Part shown: positions 1 through 6,402 of the stretch, piece by piece
Layout of the letters: every line of letters begins with the position of its first letter
How positions within the stretch are numbered: position 1 is the stretch's first letter
Origin: Flavobacterium sp.
GTDB lineage: Bacteria; Bacteroidota; Bacteroidia; Flavobacteriales; Flavobacteriaceae
DNA: 6,783 nucleotides
Assembly: GCF_003525665.1 (NCBI RefSeq)
Contig: NZ_DQDX01000205.1
Span: 1-6,783 of the forward strand
Reading direction: 5' to 3'
Translations under genes and position numbers: made by a program
The notes under the pieces: generated by a model
Told to the model about the DNA's origin: nothing
Seen by the model: only the letters and a program-made list of their open reading frames with translations
Database searches by the model: none

Positions 1-16
1 ATTCGTGCAATTCGTG
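1..16. repeat. Short tandem repeat ATTCGTG at window edge
   Basis: The heptamer ATTCGTG occurs at 1-7 and again at 10-16, separated by CA, giving a 9-bp period. It lies just upstream of pepD and may continue beyond the left edge, so its full size is unknown. It could be the end of an intergenic repeat family or part of the pepD leader or promoter region. No TAnnTTTG element is visible in the 36 bases before the pepD start. Confidence 0.4.
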
Positions 17-36
17 TCTAAACAAACTAAAATATA

Positions 37-1497
37 ATGAGCCAAGAAATTAGAAACCTTGAACCAAAAGCACTTTGGAACAAGTTTGCCGACCTAAACG
101 CAGTACCACGTCCATCTAAAAAAGAAGAGCGTGTAATTGAGTTTATGAAAAACTTCGGAACCAGTTTAGGATTAGAAACTTTTGAAGATGAAATCCGTAA
201 TGTAATCATCCGTAAACCAGCGACTCCAGGAATGGAAAACCGCAAAACCATTGTGTTACAAGGACATTTGGATATGGTACACCAAAAAAATAACGATACA
301 AATTTCGATTTCTTGACGCAAGGAATTGATATGTTCGTTGATGGTGATTGGGTAAAAGCAAAAGGAACAACACTTGGTGCCGATAACGGACTTGGAGTTG
401 CCGCAATTATGGCAGTTTTAGAAAGTAAAGACATTCCGCATCCAGCAATCGACGCACTTTTTACTATCGATGAAGAAACCGGAATGACCGGAGCTTTAAA
501 TTTAAAAGGAGGCATTTTAAAAGGTGAAATTCTTTTAAATCTTGATACTGAAGAAGACGACGAAATTGATATTGGTTGTGCTGGTGGCGTTGATGTTACT
601 GCAACTAGAAAATATAATGAAGAAGAAACTCCAGAAGGTTCTGTAGGTTATTCAATTACTGTAAAAGGATTGAATGGCGGACATTCTGGAATGGATATTC
701 ACAAAGGTTTAGGGAATGCTAACAAAATCATGAACCGACTTTTATTTGACGGTTTTGAGAATTTTGGACTTCAAATTGCTGAAATTTCAGGCGGAAGTTT
801 GCGTAATGCTATTCCACGTGAAAGTGTTGCCAAAGTGATCGTTGCAGCTATGTATGACGAAGCTTTTGTCTTTGATATGCAAGAAGTTATTGGTGATATC
901 AAAGCCGAGTTTAGAGTAATGGAACCAAATTTGACTATCGAAATTGAAAAGTCTGATTTGCCTGCAAAAGTGATGGATTTAGGAGTTCAAGAAGGTTTGC
1001 TTCGTTCTATTTATGCAGCTCACAATGGCGTTTACCGAATGAGTCCAGATATGGCAGATTTGGTAGAAACTTCTAATAATATTGCAAGAGTTATAGTTAA
1101 AGATGGCGAAATTTCGATTCAAAATTTAACTCGTTCGTCTGTTGAAAGTTCTAAATTTGATTTAGCAAATGCGTTGCGTTCGGCTTACGAATTATTTGGT
1201 TGCGAAGTAGAATTTGGCGGAAGCTATCCAGGTTGGACACCAAATCCGAAATCGGAAATATTGGACGTTTTGACTTCTATTTATGAAAAACAAAACGGTG
1301 ATCAACCAAAAGTTGTTGCATGCCACGCAGGATTAGAATGTGGAATTCTAGGAACCAATTATCCAGGAATGGACATGATTTCGTTTGGTCCAACAATTCA
1401 CGGAGCACATTCTCCAGATGAGAGAGCTAGTATTTCTTCTTCACAAAAGTTTTGGAAATTTTTCTTAGAAATTTTAGCGAATATTCCTGTAAAGTAA
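37..1497 (+). CDS. pepD: Cytosolic aminoacyl-histidine dipeptidase (PepD, peptidase family M20C)
   Basis: This zinc-dependent cytosolic dipeptidase hydrolyses a broad range of dipeptides, including Xaa-His, in the last step of peptide turnover. At 486 residues it matches the usual PepD length (about 485). The M20 metal and catalytic residues are all visible in order: H77-x-D79 in GHLDMV, D116 in GADNG, the E146-E147 pair in DEETG, D170 in LNLDTEE, and H458 in HGAHSPDER. The lid/dimerisation domain lies roughly between residues 185 and 395 and includes NGGHSGMDIHKG (H216). VACHAGLECG (428-436 region) is also typical of the family. The ATG at 37 gives the expected N-terminus and has an A-rich upstream sequence without a Shine-Dalgarno. 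A thioesterase gene starts 5 bp after the stop, so the two are probably co-transcribed. The 5' part is richer in GC than the 3' part. Nothing appears broken. Confidence 0.96.
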   Translation: MSQEIRNLEPKALWNKFADLNAVPRPSKKEERVIEFMKNFGTSLGLETFEDEIRNVIIRKPATPGMENRKTIVLQGHLDMVHQKNNDTNFDFLTQGIDMFVDGDWVKAKGTTLGADNGLGVAAIMAVLESKDIPHPAIDALFTIDEETGMTGALNLKGGILKGEILLNLDTEEDDEIDIGCAGGVDVTATRKYNEEETPEGSVGYSITVKGLNGGHSGMDIHKGLGNANKIMNRLLFDGFENFGLQIAEISGGSLRNAIPRESVAKVIVAAMYDEAFVFDMQEVIGDIKAEFRVMEPNLTIEIEKSDLPAKVMDLGVQEGLLRSIYAAHNGVYRMSPDMADLVETSNNIARVIVKDGEISIQNLTRSSVESSKFDLANALRSAYELFGCEVEFGGSYPGWTPNPKSEILDVLTSIYEKQNGDQPKVVACHAGLECGILGTNYPGMDMISFGPTIHGAHSPDERASISSSQKFWKFFLEILANIPVK

Positions 1498-1502
1498 ATA
1501 AA

Positions 1503-1892
1503 ATGAATGATTTAAGAGAAAGTAAAGTAGAAAATTCTGTAACTAGAGTTTTTAAAGCAGTTTTTCCAAATACTACAAATCACTATGATACTCTTTTTGG
1601 TGGTACCGCAATGCTATACATGGACGAAGTTGCTTTTATTACAGCAACGCGCTTTAGCAGACAAAAAATGGTAACTGTAAGTAGCGATCGAATTGATTTT
1701 AAAAGACCAATTCCGCATGGAACAATTATAGAATTAATAGGTAAAGTGACTTATGTAGGGTCAACCAGTTTAAAAATTAGAGTGGATATTTTTATTGAAG
1801 AAATGTATTCTGAAATAAGAGAAAAAGCAATAACTGGCGAATTCACTTTTGTTGCAATTGACGAAAATAAAAAACCAGTAAAAATTGTATAA
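1503..1892 (+). CDS. Hotdog-fold acyl-CoA thioesterase (YciA/BACH-like)
   Basis: Predicted to hydrolyse acyl-CoA to free acid and CoA in the cytoplasm; the preferred chain length cannot be read from sequence. The 129-residue protein has the compact single-hotdog pattern: NHYDTLFGG (26-34) leading into the central helix with M40-D41-E42, where D41 is the likely catalytic aspartate of YciA-like enzymes. The core strand motif VTVSSDRIDFKRPI (57-70) follows, then strands GTIIELIGKVTYVGSTSLKIRVDI and TGEFTFVAID. I chose the ATG at 1503. The frame is open back to an ATG at 1452, but the 17 extra residues would lie inside pepD and do not look like the family. The gene follows pepD by 5 bp and is the last gene before a strong terminator. 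No metabolic partner is encoded nearby, so the physiological substrate stays open. Confidence 0.88.
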   Translation: MNDLRESKVENSVTRVFKAVFPNTTNHYDTLFGGTAMLYMDEVAFITATRFSRQKMVTVSSDRIDFKRPIPHGTIIELIGKVTYVGSTSLKIRVDIFIEEMYSEIREKAITGEFTFVAIDENKKPVKIV

Positions 1893-1914
1893 TTCTATTT
1901 TTTGAATTTTATAT

Positions 1915-1949
1915 AAAAGACTTTCTGTAAAAAGAAAGTCTTTTTTTTT
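1915..1949 (+). terminator. Intrinsic terminator of the pepD-thioesterase operon
   Basis: A perfect 12-bp stem (1915-1926 paired with 1933-1944) encloses a 6-base loop, GTAAAA. On the plus strand the 3' arm runs into nine consecutive T's (1941-1949). It sits 22 bases after the thioesterase stop. Read on the minus strand, the same hairpin is followed by TTTTATAT, a weaker U-tract, so it may also terminate the convergent AraC-type gene, whose stop codon (1948-1950) overlaps the T-run. Confidence 0.9.
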
Positions 1950-2808
1950 ACAATTTATTTCTAAATTCACTCGGAGAATTTCCAGTTTCTTTTTTGAAGA
2001 GTTTTGCAAAATAGGAGTAGTTCTCATAATTCAATTCGTCTGCAATTTGACTTATCGATTTATTTTGATTGATTAAAAGTCGTTTGGCTTCTAGAATTAC
2101 TCGTTCTGTGATTAGTTCGGTTGCTGTTTTGTTCAAAATTGTTTTGCAGATTCTATTCAAGTGTTTCAATGTAATACTCATTTTAGAAGCGTAAAACGAT
2201 GGCGATTTTTCGGATTTAAAATGCAAATCAATTAATTTTTCAAACTGATTTATTTTATGATTGTAGATTGGTGTTTTGTGATTGCTCTCAGGTGAATATT
2301 TTCTCGAAATTTCTATGTTTATGATATCTAATAAATTTAAAATCGCCTCTTTTTGTTTAGATTTAACCGATTCGCTTTCCTTTTTCATCAAGTTAAAATA
2401 AACCTCGATATCTTGAAGTTCTTCTTCATTATAAAATAATTCAGGATTAGATTTCACCGATTGATAAAAAGAATACTCTTCAATTTTATTGTTTCCAAAA
2501 TGTAAATTATAGGTTTCTTGCGAATAAAAAACAATGTATCCATCAATATCATCAGATAATTTCCAGTTGTGAATTTGTCCGGGTTGCAACATAAATAAAC
2601 TGCCTCTTTTTATAGTATAACGATCAAAATCTATTTCATGAATTCCGGTTCCATGCGTAAATAATACCATTAAATAAAAATTATGACGGTGCGGTTTTTC
2701 TATGAAACTGTGATTTGTCAAGTGATTTTTAAAAGTATTTACATACAATTCACTATTTACAGTGTTGTAATTAAAATTAGAAATACCATATATTGGCAGT
2801 TTATCCAT
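1948..2808 (-). CDS. AraC family transcriptional regulator (cupin sensor plus AraC HTH)
   Basis: A 286-residue DNA-binding regulator with the usual AraC-family layout and length. Residues about 25-100 form a cupin-like sensor domain, visible as KPHRHNFYLMVLFTHGTG (with H40 and H42) and RGSLFMLQPGQIHNW. A helical linker follows (about 125-185). The C-terminal double helix-turn-helix spans about 188-286. The first motif is around SFYASKMSITLKHLNRICK. The second is ISQIADELNYENYSYFAKLFKKETGNSPSEFR (252-283), with the family hallmark NYSYFAKLFKKxxGxSPxxFR. The effector is unknown and cannot be inferred from the cupin alone. The gene converges on the thioesterase operon and diverges from the DUF983 gene across 91 bp, so autoregulation and control of that neighbour are the obvious possibilities. 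The ATG at 2808 has no Shine-Dalgarno but an A/T-rich upstream sequence, as is normal here. Confidence 0.93.
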   Translation of the reverse strand: MDKLPIYGISNFNYNTVNSELYVNTFKNHLTNHSFIEKPHRHNFYLMVLFTHGTGIHEIDFDRYTIKRGSLFMLQPGQIHNWKLSDDIDGYIVFYSQETYNLHFGNNKIEEYSFYQSVKSNPELFYNEEELQDIEVYFNLMKKESESVKSKQKEAILNLLDIINIEISRKYSPESNHKTPIYNHKINQFEKLIDLHFKSEKSPSFYASKMSITLKHLNRICKTILNKTATELITERVILEAKRLLINQNKSISQIADELNYENYSYFAKLFKKETGNSPSEFRNKL

Positions 2809-2864
2809 TTTATAAAATGTCCTTTTTGTAGTAGTAATAGCGAATTTACAAAATGTTTTTCAAA

Positions 2865-2896
2865 CAAATATCACTTAACTTTGTAGAAAATTTCAA
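2865..2896 (-). promoter_or_regulatory. Candidate promoter of the AraC-type gene
   Basis: Read on the minus strand, TTG (2896-2894) is followed after 21 bases by GATATTTG (2872-2865). This is one mismatch from the Bacteroidetes -7 element TAnnTTTG, and the spacing is within the 17-23 range described for Flavobacterium. A start point near 2859 would give a leader of about 50 bases. The element overlaps the -7 box of the opposed DUF983 promoter. The mismatch makes this call weaker than the others. Confidence 0.35.
2876..2883 (+). promoter_or_regulatory. Candidate -7 box of the DUF983 gene promoter
   Basis: TAACTTTG matches the Bacteroidetes -7 consensus TAnnTTTG exactly and lies 16 bases before the ATG at 2900, so the leader would be only about 10-12 bases. 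The upstream element is poor: the nearest candidate is ATG rather than TTG at 2853-2855, 20 bases away. Such a weak -33 box beside a divergent AraC-type gene would fit an activator-dependent promoter, which is an inference. Confidence 0.5.
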
Positions 2897-2899
2897 AAC

Positions 2900-3262
2900 A
2901 TGTTATCTACCATATCGCACATCTTCAAAAATGAATGTCCAAATTGTTATAAAGGAAAAGTTTTTGCCGATAAAAGCTTCTTTTTTAGTGTAGGATTTCC
3001 GAAAATGAATACGCATTGCAGTCATTGTAATTATAAATTCGAAAAAGAACCTGGTTATTTTTTTGGAGCAATGTTCGTTAATTATGCCATTACTGTTGGT
3101 CAAGCTTTGATTACTTTCTTTATAGCATCTCAGTTTTTTGATAAAATTTTCGATTTCAGAATTCTGCTTATCATCGGATTTGTAATTTTTGCTCTTAGTT
3201 TTTTTAACATCCGGTTATCACGAATGATTTGGATTTACGCTTTTAAAAATTATTCTAATTAG
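2900..3262 (+). CDS. DUF983 family zinc-ribbon membrane protein
   Basis: A 120-residue protein of the DUF983 family, whose biochemical function is not established. The N-terminus carries two CxxC pairs, C13-x-x-C16 (CPNC) and C40-x-x-C43 (CSHC), which look like a four-cysteine zinc ribbon. The family signature EPGYFFGAMFVNY (50-62) follows and leads into the first hydrophobic segment (about 57-79). A second segment spans about 87-104, and the protein ends in a short basic/aromatic tail (RLSRMIWIYAFKNY). It is therefore predicted to sit in the inner membrane with the ribbon probably cytoplasmic. Full length is in the usual range. It is divergent from the AraC-type gene and has its own -7 box. 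The next gene, 91 bp downstream, also has its own promoter, although read-through cannot be excluded because I see no convincing terminator between them. Confidence 0.9.
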   Translation: MLSTISHIFKNECPNCYKGKVFADKSFFFSVGFPKMNTHCSHCNYKFEKEPGYFFGAMFVNYAITVGQALITFFIASQFFDKIFDFRILLIIGFVIFALSFFNIRLSRMIWIYAFKNYSN

Positions 3263-3328
3263 TGACCTATTGAAACTCAACTTGGGATTGTACTTATTTT
3301 CTTTTTTTAGATAATTAATTTACTTTGT

Positions 3329-3336
3329 TATATTTG
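3329..3336 (+). promoter_or_regulatory. Candidate -7 box of the TMTC-like gene promoter
   Basis: TATATTTG is an exact TAnnTTTG match 17 bases before the ATG at 3354, giving a predicted leader of about 11-13 bases with no Shine-Dalgarno. An overlapping near match, TTACTTTG, lies at 3320-3327. The -33 region is weak; TAG at 3308-3310 is the nearest candidate, 18 bases upstream. It lies in the 91-bp gap after the DUF983 gene. Confidence 0.5.
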
Positions 3337-3353
3337 TTAAAACTTAAAGTAAA

Positions 3354-5621
3354 ATGAAGAAAGAAAGTAGTAAAGAGGAAGTTTTGAAAATAGATAAATT
3401 GTCTTTTTTTCAAAAATATAGTTGGGCTTTTATTCCAATGTTTTTTGCGATAGCACTTTATTTCAATACTTTAAATCATGGTTTTGTTTTGGATGACAAG
3501 ATCATTTTTCAAAGCAAGGCTATTACTTCTGGATTGAAAGACCTTCCGGCATTATTTACAGAAAAAACGCTTCCTGAAGCTGAAAACATTAAACCATATC
3601 GACCTATTACAAGTTTGAGTTTTGCAATTGATTATCAGTTTTTTAAAAATGAGGATTCTTTAAAAATGGCTGCTAATCTGCATACAATGAATGTTTTGTA
3701 TTATGGAATTGCATTATTTTTTACGTTTGTTTTACTGCTCAAATTATTTAAAAATAAAATAATTGCACTTGCAATTTCACTTCTTTTTGCAGCACATCCA
3801 ATTCATACAGAAGTGGTAGCAAACATAAAATCAAGAGATGAAATTTTAGCCTACCTCTTTGGAACACTAATGCTGATATTGTACATAAAATTCAAAGAAT
3901 CAACTAGTAAAAAGTATTTGTATTTTAGTTTAGCCTTCTATTTTCTAGCTGTTTTATCTAAAGAAAGCACCATTGTACTTCTTGCTTTTTTACCAATAAT
4001 AGATTATTTTTTAAGTTCAGAAAAAGGATTTAAAATGAGTTATTTTTCTAGTTTGAAATGGTTTATTTTTCCTGCCCTTTTATATTTGGCGTTGCAACGA
4101 ATTGTTATCGGAATCAATTTAATGCCTAAAATGTCGGAAATTGATAATATGCTAGTTGGTATTCCTGATTTCTCCGAAAATCTTGCAACAAGAATTTATA
4201 TTGTTGGTTTGTATTTGTATAAAATGCTTGTACCACATCCACTTTTTTACGATTATTCATTAAATTATATCAGTAAAAAGACTTTTGCTTCTTTTGAAGT
4301 TTGGATGAGTTTACTTTCAATAATTGCATTAGTGTATTTAATTTTTAAAGGCATAATTAAAAAAAATAAAATCGCTTTTGGTTTATTTTTTATGTTCGTC
4401 ACTTTTGCACTTACGTGTAATTTGTTCATCGCCATTGGTGCCACTTTTGCCGAACGTTTTGCCTTTACACCAAGCTTAGGATTTGTAATAGCTTTGGTGT
4501 TTTTGTTGTATTTGTTGATTGATAAATTCAAAATGAAGCAAGTGTATCTGTTGTTTTTTATTCTACCAATTCTATCATTATACAGTTTTAAAACTGTTAC
4601 AAGAAATGCCAATTGGAAAGACAACGAAACGTTATTTACTCATGATTATTTGCAGTCTTCTAAAAGTTTAAAAATCCAAAATAATTATGGAGCTATTTTA
4701 TATTACAAAGCAAAAGAAGCAACAGATTCAATTGAAAGAAAGAAATTATTTTTAAAATCCATTGCGGTTTTAGATAAAGTTACCAATGATTATGATACTT
4801 ATATCGAAGCATATGTTCAAAAAGGAGTTTCGTATTTAGAAATCAAAAATTGTGAGAAGGCTTTGGTAAATTTTGAAAAAGCTAAAAGCATCGCAGTTTA
4901 TAATCCTGTGGTTGAAGCCAATTTAGGAATAGGATATATCAATTGTGGAAAGCCGCAAGAAGCAGTAACTATTTTCTCAAAATTGTTAAATTATGATAAG
5001 TCAAAAGAAAGTTACTACTTGAAACATATTGGCGTTGCTCATTTTAATATAAAAAATTTAGATTCGGCCGAATATTATTTTAGCCGTTTAAAAAATGATT
5101 ATCCAAATGATGCAGAAGTTGATGGTTATATCAAGTTAGTTGCTGATTATAAAAATAGTACTAGTGCAACTCCAAAACAAAGTGCAACTCCAACACAAAA
5201 TGTTGATGCAAATCAAAATGCACAGTTTGATGCAGCTTATAAATTATTCATGAATGGTGATAAAAATGGTGCCGAAAAAGCATTGCAAGAATCCATTAAA
5301 TCCAATCCAAATCATGCTATGAGTTATGCTGTTTTGGGTTTAATTGCCGATGAAAAGCAAAATTTTCCAAAAGCTATAAGTTATTACAAGAAGTCAATTG
5401 CAATAAATCCGAATGACTACAGAATTTTTTACAACTTGGGAAATACCTATTTAAAAAATAAAAATGACGGAGAAGCTATTAAGCAATTCGAAAAATGTAT
5501 TGCAATAGAACCAAAGTATATCAATTCCTATAAGTCGTTAGAATTGTACTATAAGAGTGTGAACAACATTGAAAAGCAAAATTATTTTACGCAAAAAATT
5601 AAAGAATTAGAAGGAAAATAA
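3354..5621 (+). CDS. TMTC-like GT-C membrane glycosyltransferase with C-terminal TPR array
   Basis: A 755-residue two-part protein. Residues about 24-414 form some 11-12 membrane helices with GT-C landmarks shared with eukaryotic TMTC O-mannosyltransferases: D47-D48 in the first outer loop (FVLDDK), PYRPITSLSF (81-90), NLHTMNVLYY, AAHPIHTEVVANIKSRDE (146-163), LSKES (201-205), a DUF1736-like stretch (about 262-305, with TRIYIVGLYLYKMLVPHPLFYDYSL), AERFAFTPSLGF (366-377) and NANWKDNETLF (418-427). TPRs follow: about three at 484-586, then, after an S/T/P/Q/N-rich linker (600-622), about three more at 622-721 plus a partial one. By the family's topology the DD loop and TPRs face the periplasm. 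The likely activity is sugar transfer from a polyprenyl-phosphate donor, with the TPRs binding a protein acceptor; this is inferred, and the acceptor is unknown. The start follows a -7 box by 17 bases. The gene ends 1 bp from a convergent gene. Confidence 0.85.
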   Translation: MKKESSKEEVLKIDKLSFFQKYSWAFIPMFFAIALYFNTLNHGFVLDDKIIFQSKAITSGLKDLPALFTEKTLPEAENIKPYRPITSLSFAIDYQFFKNEDSLKMAANLHTMNVLYYGIALFFTFVLLLKLFKNKIIALAISLLFAAHPIHTEVVANIKSRDEILAYLFGTLMLILYIKFKESTSKKYLYFSLAFYFLAVLSKESTIVLLAFLPIIDYFLSSEKGFKMSYFSSLKWFIFPALLYLALQRIVIGINLMPKMSEIDNMLVGIPDFSENLATRIYIVGLYLYKMLVPHPLFYDYSLNYISKKTFASFEVWMSLLSIIALVYLIFKGIIKKNKIAFGLFFMFVTFALTCNLFIAIGATFAERFAFTPSLGFVIALVFLLYLLIDKFKMKQVYLLFFILPILSLYSFKTVTRNANWKDNETLFTHDYLQSSKSLKIQNNYGAILYYKAKEATDSIERKKLFLKSIAVLDKVTNDYDTYIEAYVQKGVSYLEIKNCEKALVNFEKAKSIAVYNPVVEANLGIGYINCGKPQEAVTIFSKLLNYDKSKESYYLKHIGVAHFNIKNLDSAEYYFSRLKNDYPNDAEVDGYIKLVADYKNSTSATPKQSATPTQNVDANQNAQFDAAYKLFMNGDKNGAEKALQESIKSNPNHAMSYAVLGLIADEKQNFPKAISYYKKSIAINPNDYRIFYNLGNTYLKNKNDGEAIKQFEKCIAIEPKYINSYKSLELYYKSVNNIEKQNYFTQKIKELEGK
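5163..5198 (+). repeat. 18-bp in-frame tandem duplication in the inter-TPR linker
   Basis: AGTGCAACTCCAAAACAA (5163-5180) is followed directly by AGTGCAACTCCAACACAA (5181-5198), with one mismatch in 18. The repeat encodes SATPKQ-SATPTQ (residues 604-615) in the low-complexity linker between the two TPR blocks of the glycosyltransferase. The near identity suggests a recent duplication. Because the unit is a multiple of three, copy-number change would alter linker length without a frameshift. Confidence 0.9.
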
Positions 5622-5622
5622 T

Positions 5623-6393
5623 TTAATTAGTTTCATAAATTAATTTATGGTCTTTAATTATTTTTTGACTTTTCTTTTGGATAGAAATGGGAAGTTTTTT
5701 CCAATTTTCATCATAATCTATGTGATAATTATCTTCTTCATTTCCTGCAGGATAATATGAGGTTGCTTTGCTTTTTTCGATGTTTTTATTGTTTAAAGTG
5801 TACACGATTTGTTTGTAAGGTTTGGCGTCTAAACCATCGCTGTTTCCAAAATAGGACAAATAAAATTCAGGAATTCCATCTTTATTTTCATCAGAAATGG
5901 AACAATTTGGATAATCAAATTCTGGCCAATACACGACGTTTCCAAAATCTTGAAATTTAGCTTTTTGAACAATTCCACCATGATCGTGAGCTACAATTAA
6001 AGCATATAAATTATGCTCACTATAATTAATCGAATCAACAACTTCGGTATTTGTGGTTGGATATGGATTAGAATCTTCCGTTAATTTCCATTTTTTAGTT
6101 TTAAAATCAAATACTTCGGAAACACTTGTTTTTTCATAATCGAGAATTCTTGAAAGTTTCAAAATTTGTTTCTTAAAAATAAAATCAAAAACACCATAGG
6201 TACTTTCGCAATGCACAATCATGGTTGTTTTGCCATAAGTTTTGAATTCGTAATTATAGTCCAATTCTTCAAATTTTTGATTGAATTGTAAAGAATCTTT
6301 AGGGTAGAAGTAGGTTACTTTTAGACTTTTATTTTGTCCAAAGGAAACATAAAAAACTAAAAAACTTATAAAAGTAAAAAGAATCGTTTTCAT
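5623..6393 (-). CDS. Exported protein of unknown function, possibly M949_RS01915-like (surface polysaccharide)
   Basis: A 256-residue secreted protein whose activity I do not recognise. Residues 1-19 form a signal peptide (basic start, hydrophobic core, SFG before Q20) without a lipobox cysteine, so signal peptidase I export to the periplasm or beyond is expected. The body is rich in beta-type sequence. D168-x-N170-x-D172-G-x-x-E176 resembles a calcium-binding loop and is followed by FYLSYFGNSDGLDAKPYKQIVY. C62 and C164 could form a disulfide. From memory this C-terminal half resembles the Flavobacteriales family named after Riemerella M949_RS01915, linked to surface polysaccharide; I could not verify this. 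It is the second gene of a minus-strand pair, 9 bp after a small membrane protein. Its stop is 1 bp from that of the convergent glycosyltransferase gene. Two DS[LI] tripeptides (33-35, 120-122) fit the Bacteroidetes O-glycosylation sequon. Confidence 0.8.
   Translation of the reverse strand: MKTILFTFISFLVFYVSFGQNKSLKVTYFYPKDSLQFNQKFEELDYNYEFKTYGKTTMIVHCESTYGVFDFIFKKQILKLSRILDYEKTSVSEVFDFKTKKWKLTEDSNPYPTTNTEVVDSINYSEHNLYALIVAHDHGGIVQKAKFQDFGNVVYWPEFDYPNCSISDENKDGIPEFYLSYFGNSDGLDAKPYKQIVYTLNNKNIEKSKATSYYPAGNEEDNYHIDYDENWKKLPISIQKKSQKIIKDHKLIYETN
5634..5649. repeat. 16-bp perfect palindrome at convergent gene ends
   Basis: CATAAATTAATTTATG reads identically on both strands. It lies within the last codons of the minus-strand exported-protein gene, 13 bases beyond the stop of the convergent glycosyltransferase gene. 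It has no loop and only two G-C pairs, so it is a poor terminator hairpin. It may be a protein-binding dyad or a chance product of AT-rich sequence. Confidence 0.5.
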
Positions 6394-6402
6394 AAATCAG
6401 TA

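Noticed and set aside
27..515. A 162-codon open frame on the minus strand opposite the start of pepD
   Set aside because: It lies entirely antisense to a clearly conserved enzyme, and its serine/proline-rich composition is what the reverse strand of pepD codons produces. It has no recognisable domain and no promoter.
1452..1502. Upstream extension of the thioesterase to an ATG at 1452
   Set aside because: The 17 extra residues would be read from pepD codons in another frame and do not resemble the hotdog family. The ATG at 1503 gives the expected N-terminus.
2683..2886. A 67-codon plus-strand frame opposite the start of the AraC-type gene
   Set aside because: It is antisense to the conserved cupin domain, with no recognisable domain and no start signal.
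3266..3310. Possible terminator after the DUF983 gene
   Set aside because: Only very short pairings (such as TTGA/TCAA around AAC at 3270-3280) precede the T-rich stretch, too weak to call.
4265..4624. A 119-codon minus-strand frame inside the glycosyltransferase gene
   Set aside because: It is opposite a membrane-helix region with clear conserved motifs on the plus strand, and its lysine-rich sequence is a composition artefact.
5757..5960. A 67-codon plus-strand frame opposite the exported-protein gene, and a similar one at 6503-6757
   Set aside because: Both are shadows of well-supported minus-strand genes.
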